A stretch of 64,000 nt of DNA from Mimachlamys varia (taxonomy: Eukaryota; Mollusca; Bivalvia; Pectinida; Pectinidae). The position numbers were made by a program, and so were the translations under genes. Positions 9,816 to 23,376 of this stretch are shown here, one piece after another. The stretch's first letter is position 1; every line of letters begins with the position of its first letter. Under the pieces are notes generated by a model. The model was not told the DNA's origin and did not search any database. It saw only the letters and a program-made list of their open reading frames with translations. The stretch covers positions 10,916,719-10,980,718 of the forward strand of contig OX392541.1 in NCBI GenBank assembly GCA_947623455.1. The letters run 5' to 3'.

Positions 9816-10961
9816 ATTTCCTAGGTGTCAACTGCCGAGAAATAAAAAGCATTATCAGAAAACACTTCGGTGAATAATTTCAATGTTTTGAAAAGCATCA
9901 TCAAGCTAATGATCATGTATAGTTTAGCAATATCATTATATTGTTGTGTCGGACTATCTGATAGCTAGTTCTTAATCATCATGTGTTAGTTCCAAACTGT
10001 ACTAGTGGTTATCGACAAATGATTTGGTGTAAACAGCATTTTGTCTATAATTATAGAGATATGTATGTATGTCACATAATGTATATATGTATTATATGCC
10101 AACCATCTATATTTCTTTACTTAAAGTGAGACGAAAAAATACCTACTCTGACTTTCCCTTGGCTGAATTTTTTTTATAAACAAACAATAGCTATTGTAAA
10201 CATTATACTTGGATTGTAAACTTGTAAACAACATTTTAGAATGAATTTAACATCTATGAAATTTTTTTTTTTTTTCTGATTGAACAGGACTTTCGGCGTC
10301 TGATCAGCCAAATGGATTTTTGACAACATTTTTCAAATATATTAAAAACTTTGTTTTTATGTTTTATGTATATTCCATGTATGTGATGTTTCATTGTTTT
10401 CGTGTCTTGAAAAAGGGGCAGACAATTTATTTGTCCATACCGTATCTATTACTTCAATGATCATATATGTATATATAGGTATTATATGTATTTTTTATCT
10501 TTAAGTATGTTTGTGTTCTGGTCGTGTTCTAGCTATACAATTCTGTGTATGCTGCCAAACGAGATGATTGTACATTTATACAGAGTTCATGGCTGACAGT
10601 AGAGGACTATATTATTGATCCAATCAACCAGATAATCTATATACATCTATTTACTTCTGATACCAGTGATAGTGTATTAGAAAGCCTTGATTTTATGACA
10701 TTTTTGAAAATATGATTCTATAGTGTAATATCTTTTTTTCAAACATAATTAATTCATTCACCCCTTTAAACACAATTGAACTCTTCCAATTCAAAGATCG
10801 GTATAGTTCATTATGAAAGTTCAGGGTTGAATGCGTTAAGACAATGGAGAATATGTGTATTTATCTTTTATTGACCTACCTATTAGGCGTTATATCAGTC
10901 AAGCATGACATGAAAGATAACATTCTAAAATTAAAAACATAATTTGCCTAAAAAGCGTTTA

Positions 10962-11166
10962 AGGCCCAATATACGTAACTTTCGGCAAAACGTGAAGCAA
11001 AAAACAAGCCTTATAACTACCGGTATTTATATTAATAGATTTAGTTAAGATTAACTGATATCAACAAAATTCAAGATGAATTTTACATGGTTACCGGTTA
11101 ACGGTAGAGCAGCAGTTGAAACTCGGTACAGTGCATTTGTAAACATGCGTCCATTTTGACCTGTCT
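10962..11166. mobile_element. TTAA-type element, right half missing (U2)
   Basis: Same truncation point as in U1. Confidence 0.75.
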
Positions 11167-12603
11167 TTTAATATGTGTATAGTCAACTGTACACATAGTA
11201 TTTGGTACTGTACTGTCACTTTACTGGTTTAAAATTGACTTGTAAGCTTCCAGTTGTCAAAAACAGACACTTTTAGTGCTTTTACTCGCCAAAAATTCCT
11301 CTGTGTCTTAAATCTAGACAGTTGAACTTAGATATTAATGCTATTAGCTAAAACATCTTGGTAATTACTGAACGTAAATGATTCAGTTGTACAAGTCAAT
11401 TACCATTTACCATTTAGTCATACACAGATTTTAAATGAAAAAATATTATATTTAGTAATTTATCATCTTGTATATATGGTAGTGTATCTTATTTCACTAT
11501 GTACACCTGTAGCAATATGTATATGGCATTAGATATCCCAGGTATGTAATGATTTATAGGTCACCTTGACCCTTTTTTCGGAATGATCTGATATTATATA
11601 GCCTCTAAGTCACTAGTCACTTAACACTTTTTCACAATCGCTTGGAGCACGCAACTTTTTATCATCCATTTCTCTTTCATTATCTCATTCACCCCTGAAG
11701 ACACATGTGGACTCTTCCAATTCAAAAGTTGGATTAGTTCATTTTGAAATTTCAGGGGTGAACACAGTAGAAGCACAACAAATAACGGAGATTTTAAATG
11801 AGTTTTTCATTGTGTTATTTTTCATTTATCTTCAAATCATGTAAAATGGGTGTTGTCAACAATGTTATTTTGATGAATTATATCATAGTAAGGGAGTTAA
11901 CTCTCACAAATTTCACATGTATTACGGCTAGGTAGCACCACAATATAGATCATTTCCCTGTCCTGTTGGATCATTTCTGTGGTTGCTATGGAAACTGTTT
12001 AAAACAAGGACAATTACTATTTACAATAGAGGCCAAAAATATTTATTGGAGTTTATTATCACAAAAATGTAAGATAAAAATATTTTTGCACATTTGAATA
12101 TCAAATGCAACTGTTTATCTGCATATGGAAAAAAAATTTAAGAAATATTAATAAAGCATTAATCTTGATTCTTCCTATTTTTAAAAGTGAAGATTACTTT
12201 ATAAAATCATGTTCAATGGCAAAGTTTATTTTTGGGATATTATCTGGTTTTATTTCCACCAAAGTTGTGAAATATACCCTCATCAAATTGTTTATTTATA
12301 TATTAAGTCATATATAAATACATACATATGTATTTGAAAATTTTCTTTTAGTATATTTATGAAGAAGCATTGTATTGAATTTGCTAAGAGTTGTATTCAA
12401 ATTATTTTTTTTGTGAACATGTGACTGATCATCATGATCATGTGACCATTCTAGCAGATTGAATAGGTCATGTGACTTGTACAGTCACCTATATGGTTGT
12501 GAGACTCGTCCCTATTTGGATAAGTTGACTTAAACAGCGTTGTTATTTATAAATAAATGTGAAATATGAAATCAGACTTTTGTGTATTTTTTTGTGACAG
12601 GCC

Positions 12604-12637
12604 CAGGGACGTATATGTGAGCACATATACGTCCCTG
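12604..12637. mobile_element. 34-bp palindromic insertion, U2
   Basis: Same element and same flanking GACAGGCC pair as U1, so the insertion predates the split of these units. Confidence 0.85.
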
Positions 12638-12899
12638 GACAGGCCTAAGATGAGCTATAACCATTGTGAGTTATATAATCTTGTCCGGCATTCTGATAAT
12701 CAATTTTGAATGACAGACATTCTTAGGCACGAGAAGCCTGTAAGACATGCTTATGAAAAATGTGTCATGTGTAAAAAAAAAACACCAGAGAATACCAAAG
12801 CGTCAACAATCATAATCTGAACTATTAAACTAGGGGCAAAAAAGGAAGAAAGGAAAGATTTACATGGAGACTCGAAAAAGCACAAGAAAATAAGACCAG

Positions 12900-13066
12900 G
12901 CCCCGGTTTCATCAATGTTCCTTAACTTGAGGAAATTCCTTAACCTAAAAATCCATTTCCGGAAACCATTACAGAATTTAAGGGGGAAAATCTAAGCTAA
13001 GGACCTTTCCTTAATTCTCTAATGCTTTCCTATGGAGAGGTTAAGGAATGCTGATGAAACCGGGGC
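12900..13066. mobile_element. 165-bp MITE, U2
   Basis: Same element with several substitutions and a short ttcc duplication after aaatccat. Confidence 0.8.
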
Positions 13067-14462
13067 CAGGTGTTCCGGAAGAGTAAGCATATTCTGTTTC
13101 ATCGACGACACCTGCCATGTAAATCTAAGTAAGCATCAATCCTCAAAATGAGAACCGAGTCATCATTGTCAATTATGCTACAAAGGAAATGTGTGAATCT
13201 AAAAGCTTTGATCAAGTCTCATACAAACATGAAATATCAAATTCTTCATGCTTTAGATGTACCAGTTAGTATATTGGCCTCCCAATACATTTACATACCA
13301 TATTGGCCATAATTAGTGCCCCTCCCCCGGGGGGAGTATTGGAATGATATAAGCGCCCCTTCTAATCATGACACAACTGAATGATTCTATATTACAGTTC
13401 AGTTAACTTCACTCGGCATGTTAACAAGGGAAAAACCAAGTTTTTGAGGGAAAATATGCTTGAATATTTTAATACTTTGACCCCTGTGACCTTGACGGAA
13501 GGTCAAGGTCATTCATTTGAACAATCTTGGAAGCCCTTCATCCCAACATACAACATGCAAAATTTCAGTACCCTAGGCCCTTCCATTATTGAAAACAAAT
13601 TACTTGAATATTGTATGCACATTTGACCCCTGTGACCATGAAAGTGAGTCAAGGTCGTTAATTTGAACAACTTTGTAGCCTTTCATCCTTGCATGCTTCA
13701 GTCCAAATATCGATGTTCTTGGTCTTTTGGTTATTAAAAAGAAAGTGCTTGAACATTTCAACACTTTTGACTCCTGTGACCTTGAAAATAGGTCAAAGTA
13801 ATTTGAACAAACTTTGTAGCCCTTAATCGCAGCCTACTACTGACCTGATATCGGTAACCTGGGCGTTTCTGTTATTGATAACAAGTTGCTTGGAGATTTC
13901 AATACGTTTGTCCCCTGTGACCTTCAAGGCATGTCAACATCATTTATTTAAACAGACTTGGTAGCCCTTCATCCTAGCATGCTACATACCAAATATCAGT
14001 ACCCTGGGCCGTTTGGTTATTGAGAAGAAGTTGGTTGCAAATTTTATGCACATTTGACCCTTGTAACGTTTGAACAAACTTTAGCCTTTAATCACAGCAT
14101 GCTATTGGCCCATGTTCAAGTTCCCTTGGCCTTTTTAGCCCAACAATTCTTGTGATCGCTATTTCTTGATAAGCACTTGATGGATCTTTCACAAACTTAA
14201 TATACATGTTCCCCTTAGTCCGTAGTTGTGCATTGTCCAGTTTTTGAGCTGATCCGAAAAATAACATGGCCGACAAACGGCCTTCTTGGATTTTGACAGT
14301 AATAGTTTGTGCTCGTTATATCATTAGAAGTACTGGGTGGACCTTTCTCAAAGTTCATATGCAGGTTACCCTGGGTCCCTAGTTGTGCATTGTCCCTTTT
14401 TGAGCTGATCCGAAAACAACCTGTCAGACAGGCGGCCATCTTGAATTTTGACAGTAATAGTA

Positions 14463-14794
14463 TGTAGCCAGGTGTTTAAATTCTACATTTAAATCATCGC
14501 GCGTAATGCCAACTTGTAGGAATGTATGTCTGTGCACGTGCCGCACGGACCACTCGTCCACATCCCAGTCACCACCGTCTCCCCACCTCACTCTGACTCT
14601 ATCTCTCCATCCTGCACACGTGCATGTAACTATCGGGGGAACGATCCTGTCACGTTCCCACTCTGGATGTTCCTGGTAAGTATTTTATGTATGCAAGTCT
14701 CCAATAAGATAATTAATTCTAAACAATGTAATCGTTTTATTTCATCATCGTACTGTGCGTCTAATTATGACCTTCACTTGGAACCTACGCTACA
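14463..14794 (+). mobile_element. Solo LTR-like sequence of an LTR retrotransposon, U2
   Basis: 332 bp starting TGTAGC and ending GCTACA, the TG...CA inverted ends usual for LTRs. It is followed at once by a primer-binding-site-like sequence. A strong splice-donor-like motif (ttcctggtaagt) lies inside near 14,670. No gag, pol or second LTR is present. Just after the primer site, the sequence returns to the host repeat at gacaggcggccatcttgg. Confidence 0.7.
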
Positions 14795-14795
14795 T

Positions 14796-14807
14796 TTGGC
14801 GCCCGAC
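14796..14807 (+). promoter_or_regulatory. Primer-binding-site-like sequence after the LTR
   Basis: tTGGCGCCCGAC directly follows the LTR end. TGG plus CGCCCGA would pair with a tRNA 3-prime end of the lysine type. Truncated after about ten bases. Confidence 0.6.
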
Positions 14808-14841
14808 AGGCGGCCATCTTGGATTTTGACAGTAGTTATAG

Positions 14842-14871
14842 CACGGACTTAGATAGCAATATAATTCCGTG
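14842..14871. mobile_element. 30-bp short inverted-repeat insertion, U2
   Basis: Same element with GTTATAG on both sides. Confidence 0.65.
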
Positions 14872-15616
14872 GTTATAGATAGAAATTTTTCACAAGCTTC
14901 ATATTTAGATTCTCGTTTGTCCTTATAAGGTTCATCGTCGGAAACCCACGGTACACTTCTCTGACGTTTGCATCCCGTGGGCAAAAATCGAAAGAAACTC
15001 TCGCTTTGTAGCCCTTCGTTTCAGCATAGTACATGCCAAATATCAGCTCTCTTGTTTTTTTCTATTGAGAATAAGTTGCTTGATATGAAGATTTGAATAC
15101 ATTTGACCCATGTGAACTTGAAAATAGGTCAAGGTTATTCGTTTGAACAAATTTGATAACTTTTCATCTCAACATGCTACTTTAATAACAATTCACTGGA
15201 CCTTTTGTGCTATCGAGAACAAGTTGATTTTAACACATTTGACCCATGTGACCTTGAAAGTGAATTAAGTTCATTCATTGGAACAAACTTGGTAGCCCTT
15301 AATTCCAGTATTCTACAGAGATATGTCAGTTACAGATGAACCTGAACTACTTGGTTATTGCGAAGAAGTTACTTAAAATAAAAAGTTGATGCCAGACGGA
15401 AGATGGACAAGCGCTGCAACCCGCTTATAAGCTTACTTGGCCCTTCGGGCGAGGTGAGCTAAAAATGAAACAATGTTCAATGATACCTTAATTATGGCTG
15501 TTTGAAGTGGTTTAAGTGGCAACTTGTTCGATTTATGAAAGTGCAGTAAAGATCATTTTCACTCTTTTAAATCATATACATATTTGAATGCAGCATCTGT
15601 CTGAGCTATTTTGGTC

Positions 15617-15807
15617 CAGAGACCTGAGAATTTGTTACAGATAGTTTTGAACCTAAACTAGGATGTTTAGATTAATTGTACACTTTTCGAGAGTTTAGTT
15701 CAATTTTCGATAAAAATGCCCCTCGTCAATGGTCATAAAGACTTTTTATCGAAAATTGAATTAGTTTATGTTCAAAACAAGCTGTAACAAATTCTCATGT
15801 CCCTGTG
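15617..15807. mobile_element. hAT-like MITE M1, first copy, U2 (no nested insertion)
   Basis: 191 bp between two copies of TTTTGGTC (15609-15616 and 15808-15815). The first two bases of the left end are lost (CAGAGACC). It reads gagtttaGTTCAATtttcg without interruption, so it is the empty site for the 139-bp element. Confidence 0.8.
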
Positions 15808-16044
15808 TTTTGGTCCATATGGTAACCAATTCATTAATCATTGATACAAACACGTGTTCCTGTATATAGCCGTCCATCAAACGATTGATAATATATTGTT
15901 TCAAATATCTGAAATATTTAATAAAAGGTCTCCCTCCTCTCTCAGACTGTTGATAAGCCCCTCCAATGTTATAAATGGTGTTATTTAATAGTCGGCTGAT
16001 GTAGTAAATCAGTCTGTTTGTGCCCCCTCTCCGGTTATAGTAAG

Positions 16045-16295
16045 CACAGGGACCTGAGATTTTGTTACAGCTAGTTGTGGACCTAAACTAGGGTGTTAGA
16101 GAGTAATTTTACACATTTGGGGGGTTAAGATCAATTTTCGATAAAAATGCTCCCTCAGTGGTCATAAAAGCTATTATGACCACTGAGAGGACATTTTTAT
16201 CGAAAATTGATCTAAACTCCCCAAATGTGAAATATTACTCTAAATACCCTATTTTAGGTCCAAAACTAGCTGTAACAAATTCTCGGGTCCCTGTG
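16045..16295. mobile_element. hAT-like MITE M1, second copy, U2
   Basis: Complete, with ATAGTAAG on both sides. One arm of the central stem has changed (gagaggac for gagggggc). Confidence 0.85.
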
Positions 16296-16699
16296 ATAGT
16301 AAGAGATATATAGGGCCATATAACATCAAAGACTGACCACGACTTTGTAAACAAAAGATGACCCATCACTTCACTACACCACAGGACAGTGCGTGTGACT
16401 GTAAATTTTGTGTGTGTTGTAAACAGTACCAGACTCTTATCCAGAACTTTTTTCAAGTTGGTGTCACCATTTCAGGTTTCTACTTTGCCACAAATGCTAT
16501 CTGAAGCATATATGTCATTTTGCAATTAGAGGATCTTACACAAGTGTCGATGTAATATGGAATTTAGTATACGAGTTCAGTTATTTAATATGTCACGAGG
16601 TTTACGGCGACATATCAAATTATTCGGCGAGTTAAATAAATTCCGTCTTGCATTGACACGAGTGTATACGTAAGATTCTATTTATCACATGACTTATAT

Positions 16700-16727
16700 C
16701 AGGGACGTATATGTATATACGTCCCTG
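16700..16727. mobile_element. 28-bp palindromic insertion private to U2
   Basis: Arms CAGGGACGTATAT and the reverse complement around GT. CTTATAT precedes (16693-16699) and CTTATCT follows (16728-16734). All other units read gacttatatttatgag with no palindrome, so this is an insertion with a 7-bp target duplication, one copy since mutated. Same end sequence as the 34-bp palindrome at 3183, at a different site. Confidence 0.85.
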
Positions 16728-17354
16728 CTTATCTTTATGAGAAAACACACCAAAACTCTCAAATTTATTCTTTATATATAAGAAAGGCAACTTTCTACTT
16801 TGACGGTAAGATTCTCAGTACTGAGACGATCATATTACGGCGTCACAATAGTTATATTAAACGTGTGTAGTACCATTTTCATGACATGGCCGTATCACAT
16901 GACTGAACGGGTCAGTTATGTGATAATAGACATTTATATGGTTAGAGGATTTGTTGTAGCCTTTTTGGACCTAAACCAATATTTTCAGAGGAAAGTTTAC
17001 AATTTTGGAGGATGAAGATCATTTTTCGATAATATAAACCCAAAAGCGTAAAATTTCCACTTAAAACTTTAGTTTGCGTCCAAAAACATCTATAAGAACT
17101 ATTTAGGGCCTTGTGGTATATACTGAGCTTTGCATTTATTTTCGATATTCTCTTTCTTAAACTAATTTTTTATCTTGTAAATTTCAATTTCATTTTGGCA
17201 ATTAATCTATTTCATTTTTCCAAGGAGAACTACTATCCTTGTGTGTTTTCAAATGAATTCGTGCTATTGAATAATCTTAATCTATGTTCCTAGTTGTAAA
17301 AGTGTAAAACAGCCAATCTTAAAGTGATATATAGTTACGTACTGATACTATTAG

Positions 17355-17383
17355 CACGGACTTAGATAGCATCTAAGTCCGTG
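17355..17383. mobile_element. 29-bp palindromic insertion, U2
   Basis: CACGGACTTAGAT, AGC, then the reverse complement: a perfect hairpin. CTATTAG stands directly before and after (17348-17354, 17384-17390). Lies in the tail module that U1 and U6 lack, so no empty site is available. Confidence 0.78.
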
Positions 17384-18308
17384 CTATTAGATAGTCAATG
17401 TACTTTTCAAAATATTTCTTACTCGTAGGCCTATTGGCTAACTTTGGTTTCTGTTGGGTATTTGAAAGCTAATTTCGTTTGTCAAATTCTCAAAGAATCT
17501 CGAAGTCGGATTTTCTAGATCGACACGCTACAAATCACAGGCGTTAGAATATGGTTGAGGACTCACACAACTAAATGAGCCAATGACGGCGTGTTTCATA
17601 CGTTTGTAGTCCCTACTGAAAATGTGTTCCGGCTAAGTACAGTGATTCTGAGTAATTTAAATAGGTAATTGTTGACCTTTTCTGCATTGAATGAAATCTG
17701 TAGCTATTTAACTTTACAAAAATATATACTTTTGGTAGATTTTGATATGTGATGGCGGATTGATATGGGGTCAAAAGTCAGAGGGTGTTGCCGTCCCATT
17801 TCACTGGTTTGACATGTAAATAAACCCTTTATTAAATTTTTGCCTGTGAAATATAGAAAATTATCAAACTGATAAAACTTATATTTTCACTGCACTCATG
17901 AGCAGTGAAACTATAAGATTTTGCCGTGAAAATATAAGATTTTGCCGTGAAAATATAAGGTTTTTTCAGTGTAACGTGAAAAAGTGACCCTGCATAAAAA
18001 AATACCCAGGGTCATTGTTCTACGTGGCAAAAGTTACCCGGGGCCGTTATTTCACAGTAGAAATCTTACATGGCCATCTGTAGAAAAATGACCCCACTCG
18101 ATATTTCTGTTATTCGTCCCGTGAAAAAGTGACCCACCGTAGATTTCAACGGTAGGTAGTTTTCAAACCGGGTCATTTTTTCATGATACACTGGAACTTT
18201 TGTATGAGTTATTTCCCCTTGATCGAATCGAACTTGGCAATGTAAGCTCGGCATTGGTGTCGTCTGCTAGAACCTGTCTAAATATTGGGGAAAGATGATG
18301 TTGAAGAA

Positions 18309-18464
18309 ATGACAACAGCAGTAGATATTGATGAGATACTGCTTCAGGATTTAATAAGTAATGAATTGGAAGATGAGAATGGTTCAACTTTTCCTATCAA
18401 CTTCTGTGTACCCGATCGCACGATCGGTTGTGATTTCACCGGATTAGACCATGTCCAGGCCTAG
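18309..18464 (+). CDS. Conserved 51-codon open frame, U2
   Basis: Same frame as at 8269, with Glu21 kept. Confidence 0.25.
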   Translation: MTTAVDIDEILLQDLISNELEDENGSTFPINFCVPDRTIGCDFTGLDHVQA

Positions 18465-18558
18465 CTACTTTCCAGTAGGCAAGTAAAGAAAACAAAATAA
18501 TAAAAGTATTTTAAGGCCTCTTTGGAAATGATGTGCATGTCATTTTGGCGTATTGAGT

Positions 18559-18630
18559 GTATGGCAGATTTTTTTTAATATTTTCACTCGTGCTACGCAC
18601 TCGTGAAAATATAAAAAAAATCTGCCATAC
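18559..18630. repeat. Long hairpin, U2
   Basis: Same as U1, with the inner palindrome intact. Confidence 0.7.
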
Positions 18631-18998
18631 TCGTGAAATATATTGGATATTAAACGGCAAACCATTGAATATCCTCTATATACAAAATACAAACAGAGTC
18701 TAAAGTTTTAAAATATTTTTCAAACCTGATGTGGCTGTTTAATTTTTTGTTTTTGTGTTACATTTTCAGTTCCATCCAATAATGTAACATTATTAAACAT
18801 TCTACTCTTGTCTGTGATATTATATTCTCTATATATTACTGTTTTAATACAGTATAGTTTGAATTTATTTTTTGTGTGACCAATCTTAAACAATTTTGTG
18901 TAAATCACGAGAACAGAAATATTTCTTTATAAGTATTTGCTGGAAATACATAGTTTACGAAATGAAGTAAAAATCATGTAATTTGGGAGTTAATGTTT

Positions 18999-19023
18999 GG
19001 GGGGGGGGGGGGGCGTGGGGGGG
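18999..19023 (+). repeat. G-run beside minisatellite, U2
   Basis: Fifteen G, then CGT, then seven G. Same position as in U1, but with a different interruption that is shared with U5. Confidence 0.85.
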
Positions 19024-19039
19024 TCTTTTATATTTCACA

Positions 19040-20108
19040 CATTGGAAACTGTGGAGAAATAAATCTACTGTTATTTTACATGGTGGAAACTGCTGGGAAA
19101 TAACTATGTGGTAAAAACTGCCAAGTATGATTTTTTTTATGTTAGAAACTGATGAGAAGAAAGTTTACTGTTTATTTACATGGTAGAAACTGCTGAAAAG
19201 AAAAATCCCTTTCACATTCCACAGAAAAACTTGCTGGGAGCCACAAGGGAATTATTATAGTTCTGCCATTATATAGCATGGTAAAAACTGCTGAGTCTAC
19301 TGTTATATTATTTGGTATAAACTGTGGTTTTATATGGTAAAAACTCTGAGGGAATAAGTCTACTGTGGTTCTATATGGTAAAAATTCTGAGAGAATAAGT
19401 CTACTGTGGTTTTATATGGTAAAAATTCTGAGAGAATAAGTTTACTGTGGTCCTATATGGTAAAAACTCTGAGGGAATAAGTCTGCTGCTGTTTTATCTG
19501 GTAAAAACTGCTGAGAAATAAGTCTACTATATTATATGGTGAAAACTGCTGAGAAATAAGTCTTCTGTATTATATGGTGAAAACTGTTGAGAAATAAGTC
19601 TACTGTATTATATGGTGAAAAGTCTACTGTATTATATGGTAAAAACTGCTGAGAGATAAGTCAACTGTATTATATGGTGAAAACTGTTGAGAAATAAGTC
19701 TACTGTATTATATGGTGAAAACTGTTGAGAAATAAGTCTACTGTATTATATGGTAAAAACTGCTGAGAGATAAGTCAACTGTATTATATGGTGAAAACTG
19801 TTGAGAAATAAGTCTACTGTATTATATGGTGAAAACTGCTGAGAAATAAGTCTACTGTATTATATGGTGAAAACTGTTGAGAAATAAGTCTACTGTATTA
19901 TATGGTGAAAACTGCTGAGAAATAAGTCTACTGTATTATATGGTGAAAAGTCTACTGTATTATATGGTCAAAACTGCTGAGAAATAAGTCTACTGTATTA
20001 TATGGTAAAAACTGCTGAGAAATAAGTCTACTGTATTATATGGTCAAAACTGCTGAGAAATAAGTCTACTGTATTATATGGTAAAAACTGCTGAGAAATA
20101 AGTCTGTT
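19040..20108. repeat. 38-bp minisatellite array C
   Basis: Long array with degenerate copies to about 19,500, then about 16 regular copies. It contains the same order of variant copies as array A (gagagataagtcaactg copies at 19,651 and 19,768). This shows that U1 and U3 share their upstream minisatellite too. Confidence 0.93.
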
Positions 20109-21264
20109 ATTTCCTAGGTGTAAACTGCCGAGAAATAAAAAGCATTATCAGAAAACACTTCGGTGAATAATTTCAATGTTTTGAAAAGCATTATCAAGCT
20201 AATGATCATGTATAGTTTAGCAATATCATTATATTTTTGTGTCGGACTATCTAATAGCTAGTTCTAAATTATCATGTGTTAGTTCCAAACTGTACTAGTG
20301 GTTATCGACAAAAGATTTGGTGTAAACAGCATTTTGTCTATAATTATAGAGATATGTATGTATGTCACATAATGTATATATGTATTATATGCCAACCATC
20401 TATATTTCTTTACTTAAAGTGAGACGAAAAAATACCTACTCTGACTTTCCCTTGGCTGACCCCAAGCTGAAATTTTTTTTATAAACAAAAAATAGCTATT
20501 ATAAACTTGTAAACAACATTTTAGACTGAATTTAACATCTATGAAACATCGTGTTAGGATGAGTATTTTTTTTTCTTCTGATTGAACAGGACTTTCGGCG
20601 TCTGATCAGCCAAAGGGATTTTTGGCAACATTTTTCATATATATTCAAAACTTTGTATTATGTTTTATGTATATTCCATGTATATGATGTTGCATTTTTT
20701 ACGTGTCTTGATAAAGGGGCAGACAATTTATTTGTCCATACTGTAGCTATTACTTCAACGATCATATATGTATATATAGGTATTATATGTATTTTATATC
20801 TTTATGTATGTTTGTGTTCTGGTCGTGTTCTAGCTATACAATTCTGTGTATGCTGCCAAACGAGATGATTGTACATTTATACAGAGTACATAGCTGACAG
20901 TAGAGGACTATATTATTGATCCAATCAACCAGATAATCTATATACATCTATTTACTTCTGATACCAGTGATAGTGTATTAGAAAGCCTTGATTTTATGAC
21001 ATTTTTGAAAATATGATTCTATAGTGTAATATCTTTTTTTTCAAACATAATTAATTCATTCATCCCTTTAAACACAATTGAACTCTTCCAATTCAAAGGT
21101 CGGTATAGTTCATTATGAAAGTTCAGGGTTGAATGCGTTAAGACAATTGGAGAATATGTGTATTTATCTTTTATTGACCTACCTATTAGGCGTTATATCA
21201 GTCAAGCATGACATGAAAGATAACATTCTAAAATTAAAAACATAATTTGCCTAAAAAGCGTTTA

Positions 21265-21470
21265 AGGCCCAATATACGTAACTTTCGGCAAAACGTGAAG
21301 CAAAAAAACAAGCCTTATAACTACCGGTATTTATATTAATAGATTTAGTTAAGATTAACTGATATCAACAAAATTCAAGATGAATTTTACATGGTTACCG
21401 GTTAACGGTAGAGCAGCAGTTGAAACTCGGTACAGTGCATTTGTAAACATGCGTCCATTTTGACCTGTCT
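21265..21470. mobile_element. TTAA-type element, right half missing (U3)
   Basis: Identical in form to the U1 copy. Confidence 0.75.
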
Positions 21471-22913
21471 TTTAATATGTGTATAGTCAACTGTACACAT
21501 AGTATTTGGTACTGTACTGTCACTTTACTGGTTTACAATTGACTTGTAAGCTTCCAGTTGTCAAAAACAGACACTTTTAGTGCTTTTACTCGCCACAAAT
21601 TCCTCTGTGTCTTAAATCTAGACAGTTGAACTTAGATATTAATGCTATTAGCTAAAACATCTTGGTAATTACTGAACGTAAATGATTCAGTTGTACAAGT
21701 CAATTACCATTTACCATTTAGTCATACACAGATTTTAAATGAACGAATATCATTATTATATTTAGTAATTTATCATCTTGTATATATGGTAGTGTATCTT
21801 ATTTCACTATGTACACCTGTAGCAATATGTATATGGCATTAGATATCCCATGTATGTAATGATTTATAGGTCACCTTGACCCTTTTTTCGGAATGATCTG
21901 ATATTGTAAAGCCTCTAAGTCACTAGTCACTTAACACTTTTTTACAATCGCTTGGAGCACGCAACTTTTTATCATCCATTTCTCTTTCATTATCTCATTC
22001 ACCCCTGAAGACACATGTGGACTCTTCCAATTCAAAAGTTCGATTAGTTCATTTTGAAATTTCAAGGGTGAACACAGTAGGAGCACAACAAATAACGGAG
22101 ATTTTAAATGAGTTTTTCATTGTGTTATTTTTCATTTATCTTAAAATCATGTAAAATGGGTGTTGTCAACAATGATATTTTGATGAAATATGTCATAGTA
22201 AGGGAGTTAACTCTCACAAATTTCACGTGTATTACAGCTAGGTAGCACCACAATATAGATCATTTCCCTGTCCTGTTGGATCATTTCTGTGGTTGCTATG
22301 GAAACTGTTTAAAACAAGGACAATTACTATTTACAATAGAGGCCAAAAATATTTATTGGAGTTTATCATCACAAAAATGTAAAATAAAAATATTTTTGCA
22401 CATTTGAATATCAAATGCAACTGTTTATCTGCATATGGAAAAAAAATTAAGAAATATTAATAAAGCATTAATCTTGATTCTTCCTATTTTTACAAGTGAA
22501 GATTACTTTATAAAATCATGTTCAATGGCAAAGTTTATTTTTGGGATATTATCTGGTTTTATTTCCACCAAAGTTGTGAAATATACCCTCATCAAATTGT
22601 TTATTTATATATTAAGTCATATATAAATACATACATATGTATTTGAAAATTTTCTTTTAGTATATTTATGAAGAAGCATTGTATTGAATTTGCTAAGAGT
22701 TGTATTGAATTTTTTTTTTTTTGTGAACATGTGACTGATCATCATGATCATGTGACCATTCTAGCAGATTGAATAGGTCATGTGACTTGTACAGTCACCT
22801 ATATGGTTGTGAGACTCGTCCCTATTTGGATAAGTTGACTTAAACAGCGTTGTTATTTATAAATAAATGTGAAATATGAAATCAGACTTTTGTGTATTTT
22901 TTTGTGACAGGCC

Positions 22914-22947
22914 CAGGGACGTATATGTGAGCACATATACGTCCCTG
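22914..22947. mobile_element. 34-bp palindromic insertion, U3
   Basis: Unchanged copy of the U1 insertion. Confidence 0.85.
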
Positions 22948-23211
22948 GACAGGCCTAAGATGAGCTATAACCATTGTGAGTTATATAATCTTGTTCGGCA
23001 TTCTGATAATCAATTTTGAATGACAGACATTCTTAGGCACGAGAAGCCTGTAAGACATGCTTATGAAAAATGTGTCATGTGTAAAACAAAAACAAAACAG
23101 AGAATACCAAAGCGTCAACAACCATAATCTGAACTATTAAACTAGGGGCAAAAAAGGAAGAAAGGAAAGATTTACATGGAGACTCGAAAAAGCACAAGAA
23201 AATAAGACCAG

Positions 23212-23376
23212 GCCCCGGTTTCATCAATGTTCCTTAACTTAAGGAAATTCCTTAACTTAAAAATCCATAGGAAACCATTACAGAATTTAAGGGGGAAATC
23301 CTAAGCTAAGGAACTTTCCTTAAATTCTCTAATGCTTTCCTATGGAGAAGTTAAGGAATGTTGATGAAACTGGGGC
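23212..23376. mobile_element. 165-bp MITE, U3
   Basis: Identical in form to the U1 copy. Confidence 0.82.

Larger units (their letters stand above)
13477..15464. repeat. Degenerate 150-bp repeats, U2 (longest version)
   Basis: As in U1, but interrupted by the LTR at 14463-14794 and followed by two more repeat steps (15,000-15,320) that all other units have lost. Confidence 0.75.
9808..20100. repeat. Tandem array unit U2 (10.3 kb)
   Basis: Same order of parts as U1 but visibly more diverged throughout. It alone keeps an LTR at 14463-14794 and about 430 bp of extra degenerate repeat (about 14,890-15,320) missing from the other units. It alone lacks the nested 139-bp element and carries a private 28-bp palindrome at 16700. 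It has the second type of tail module (about 17,221-17,477). No coding region is supported. Confidence 0.9.

Noticed and set aside
14526..14852. 108-codon frame in U2
   Set aside because: Falls inside the LTR and crosses its end into unrelated repeat sequence. Lost in U6.
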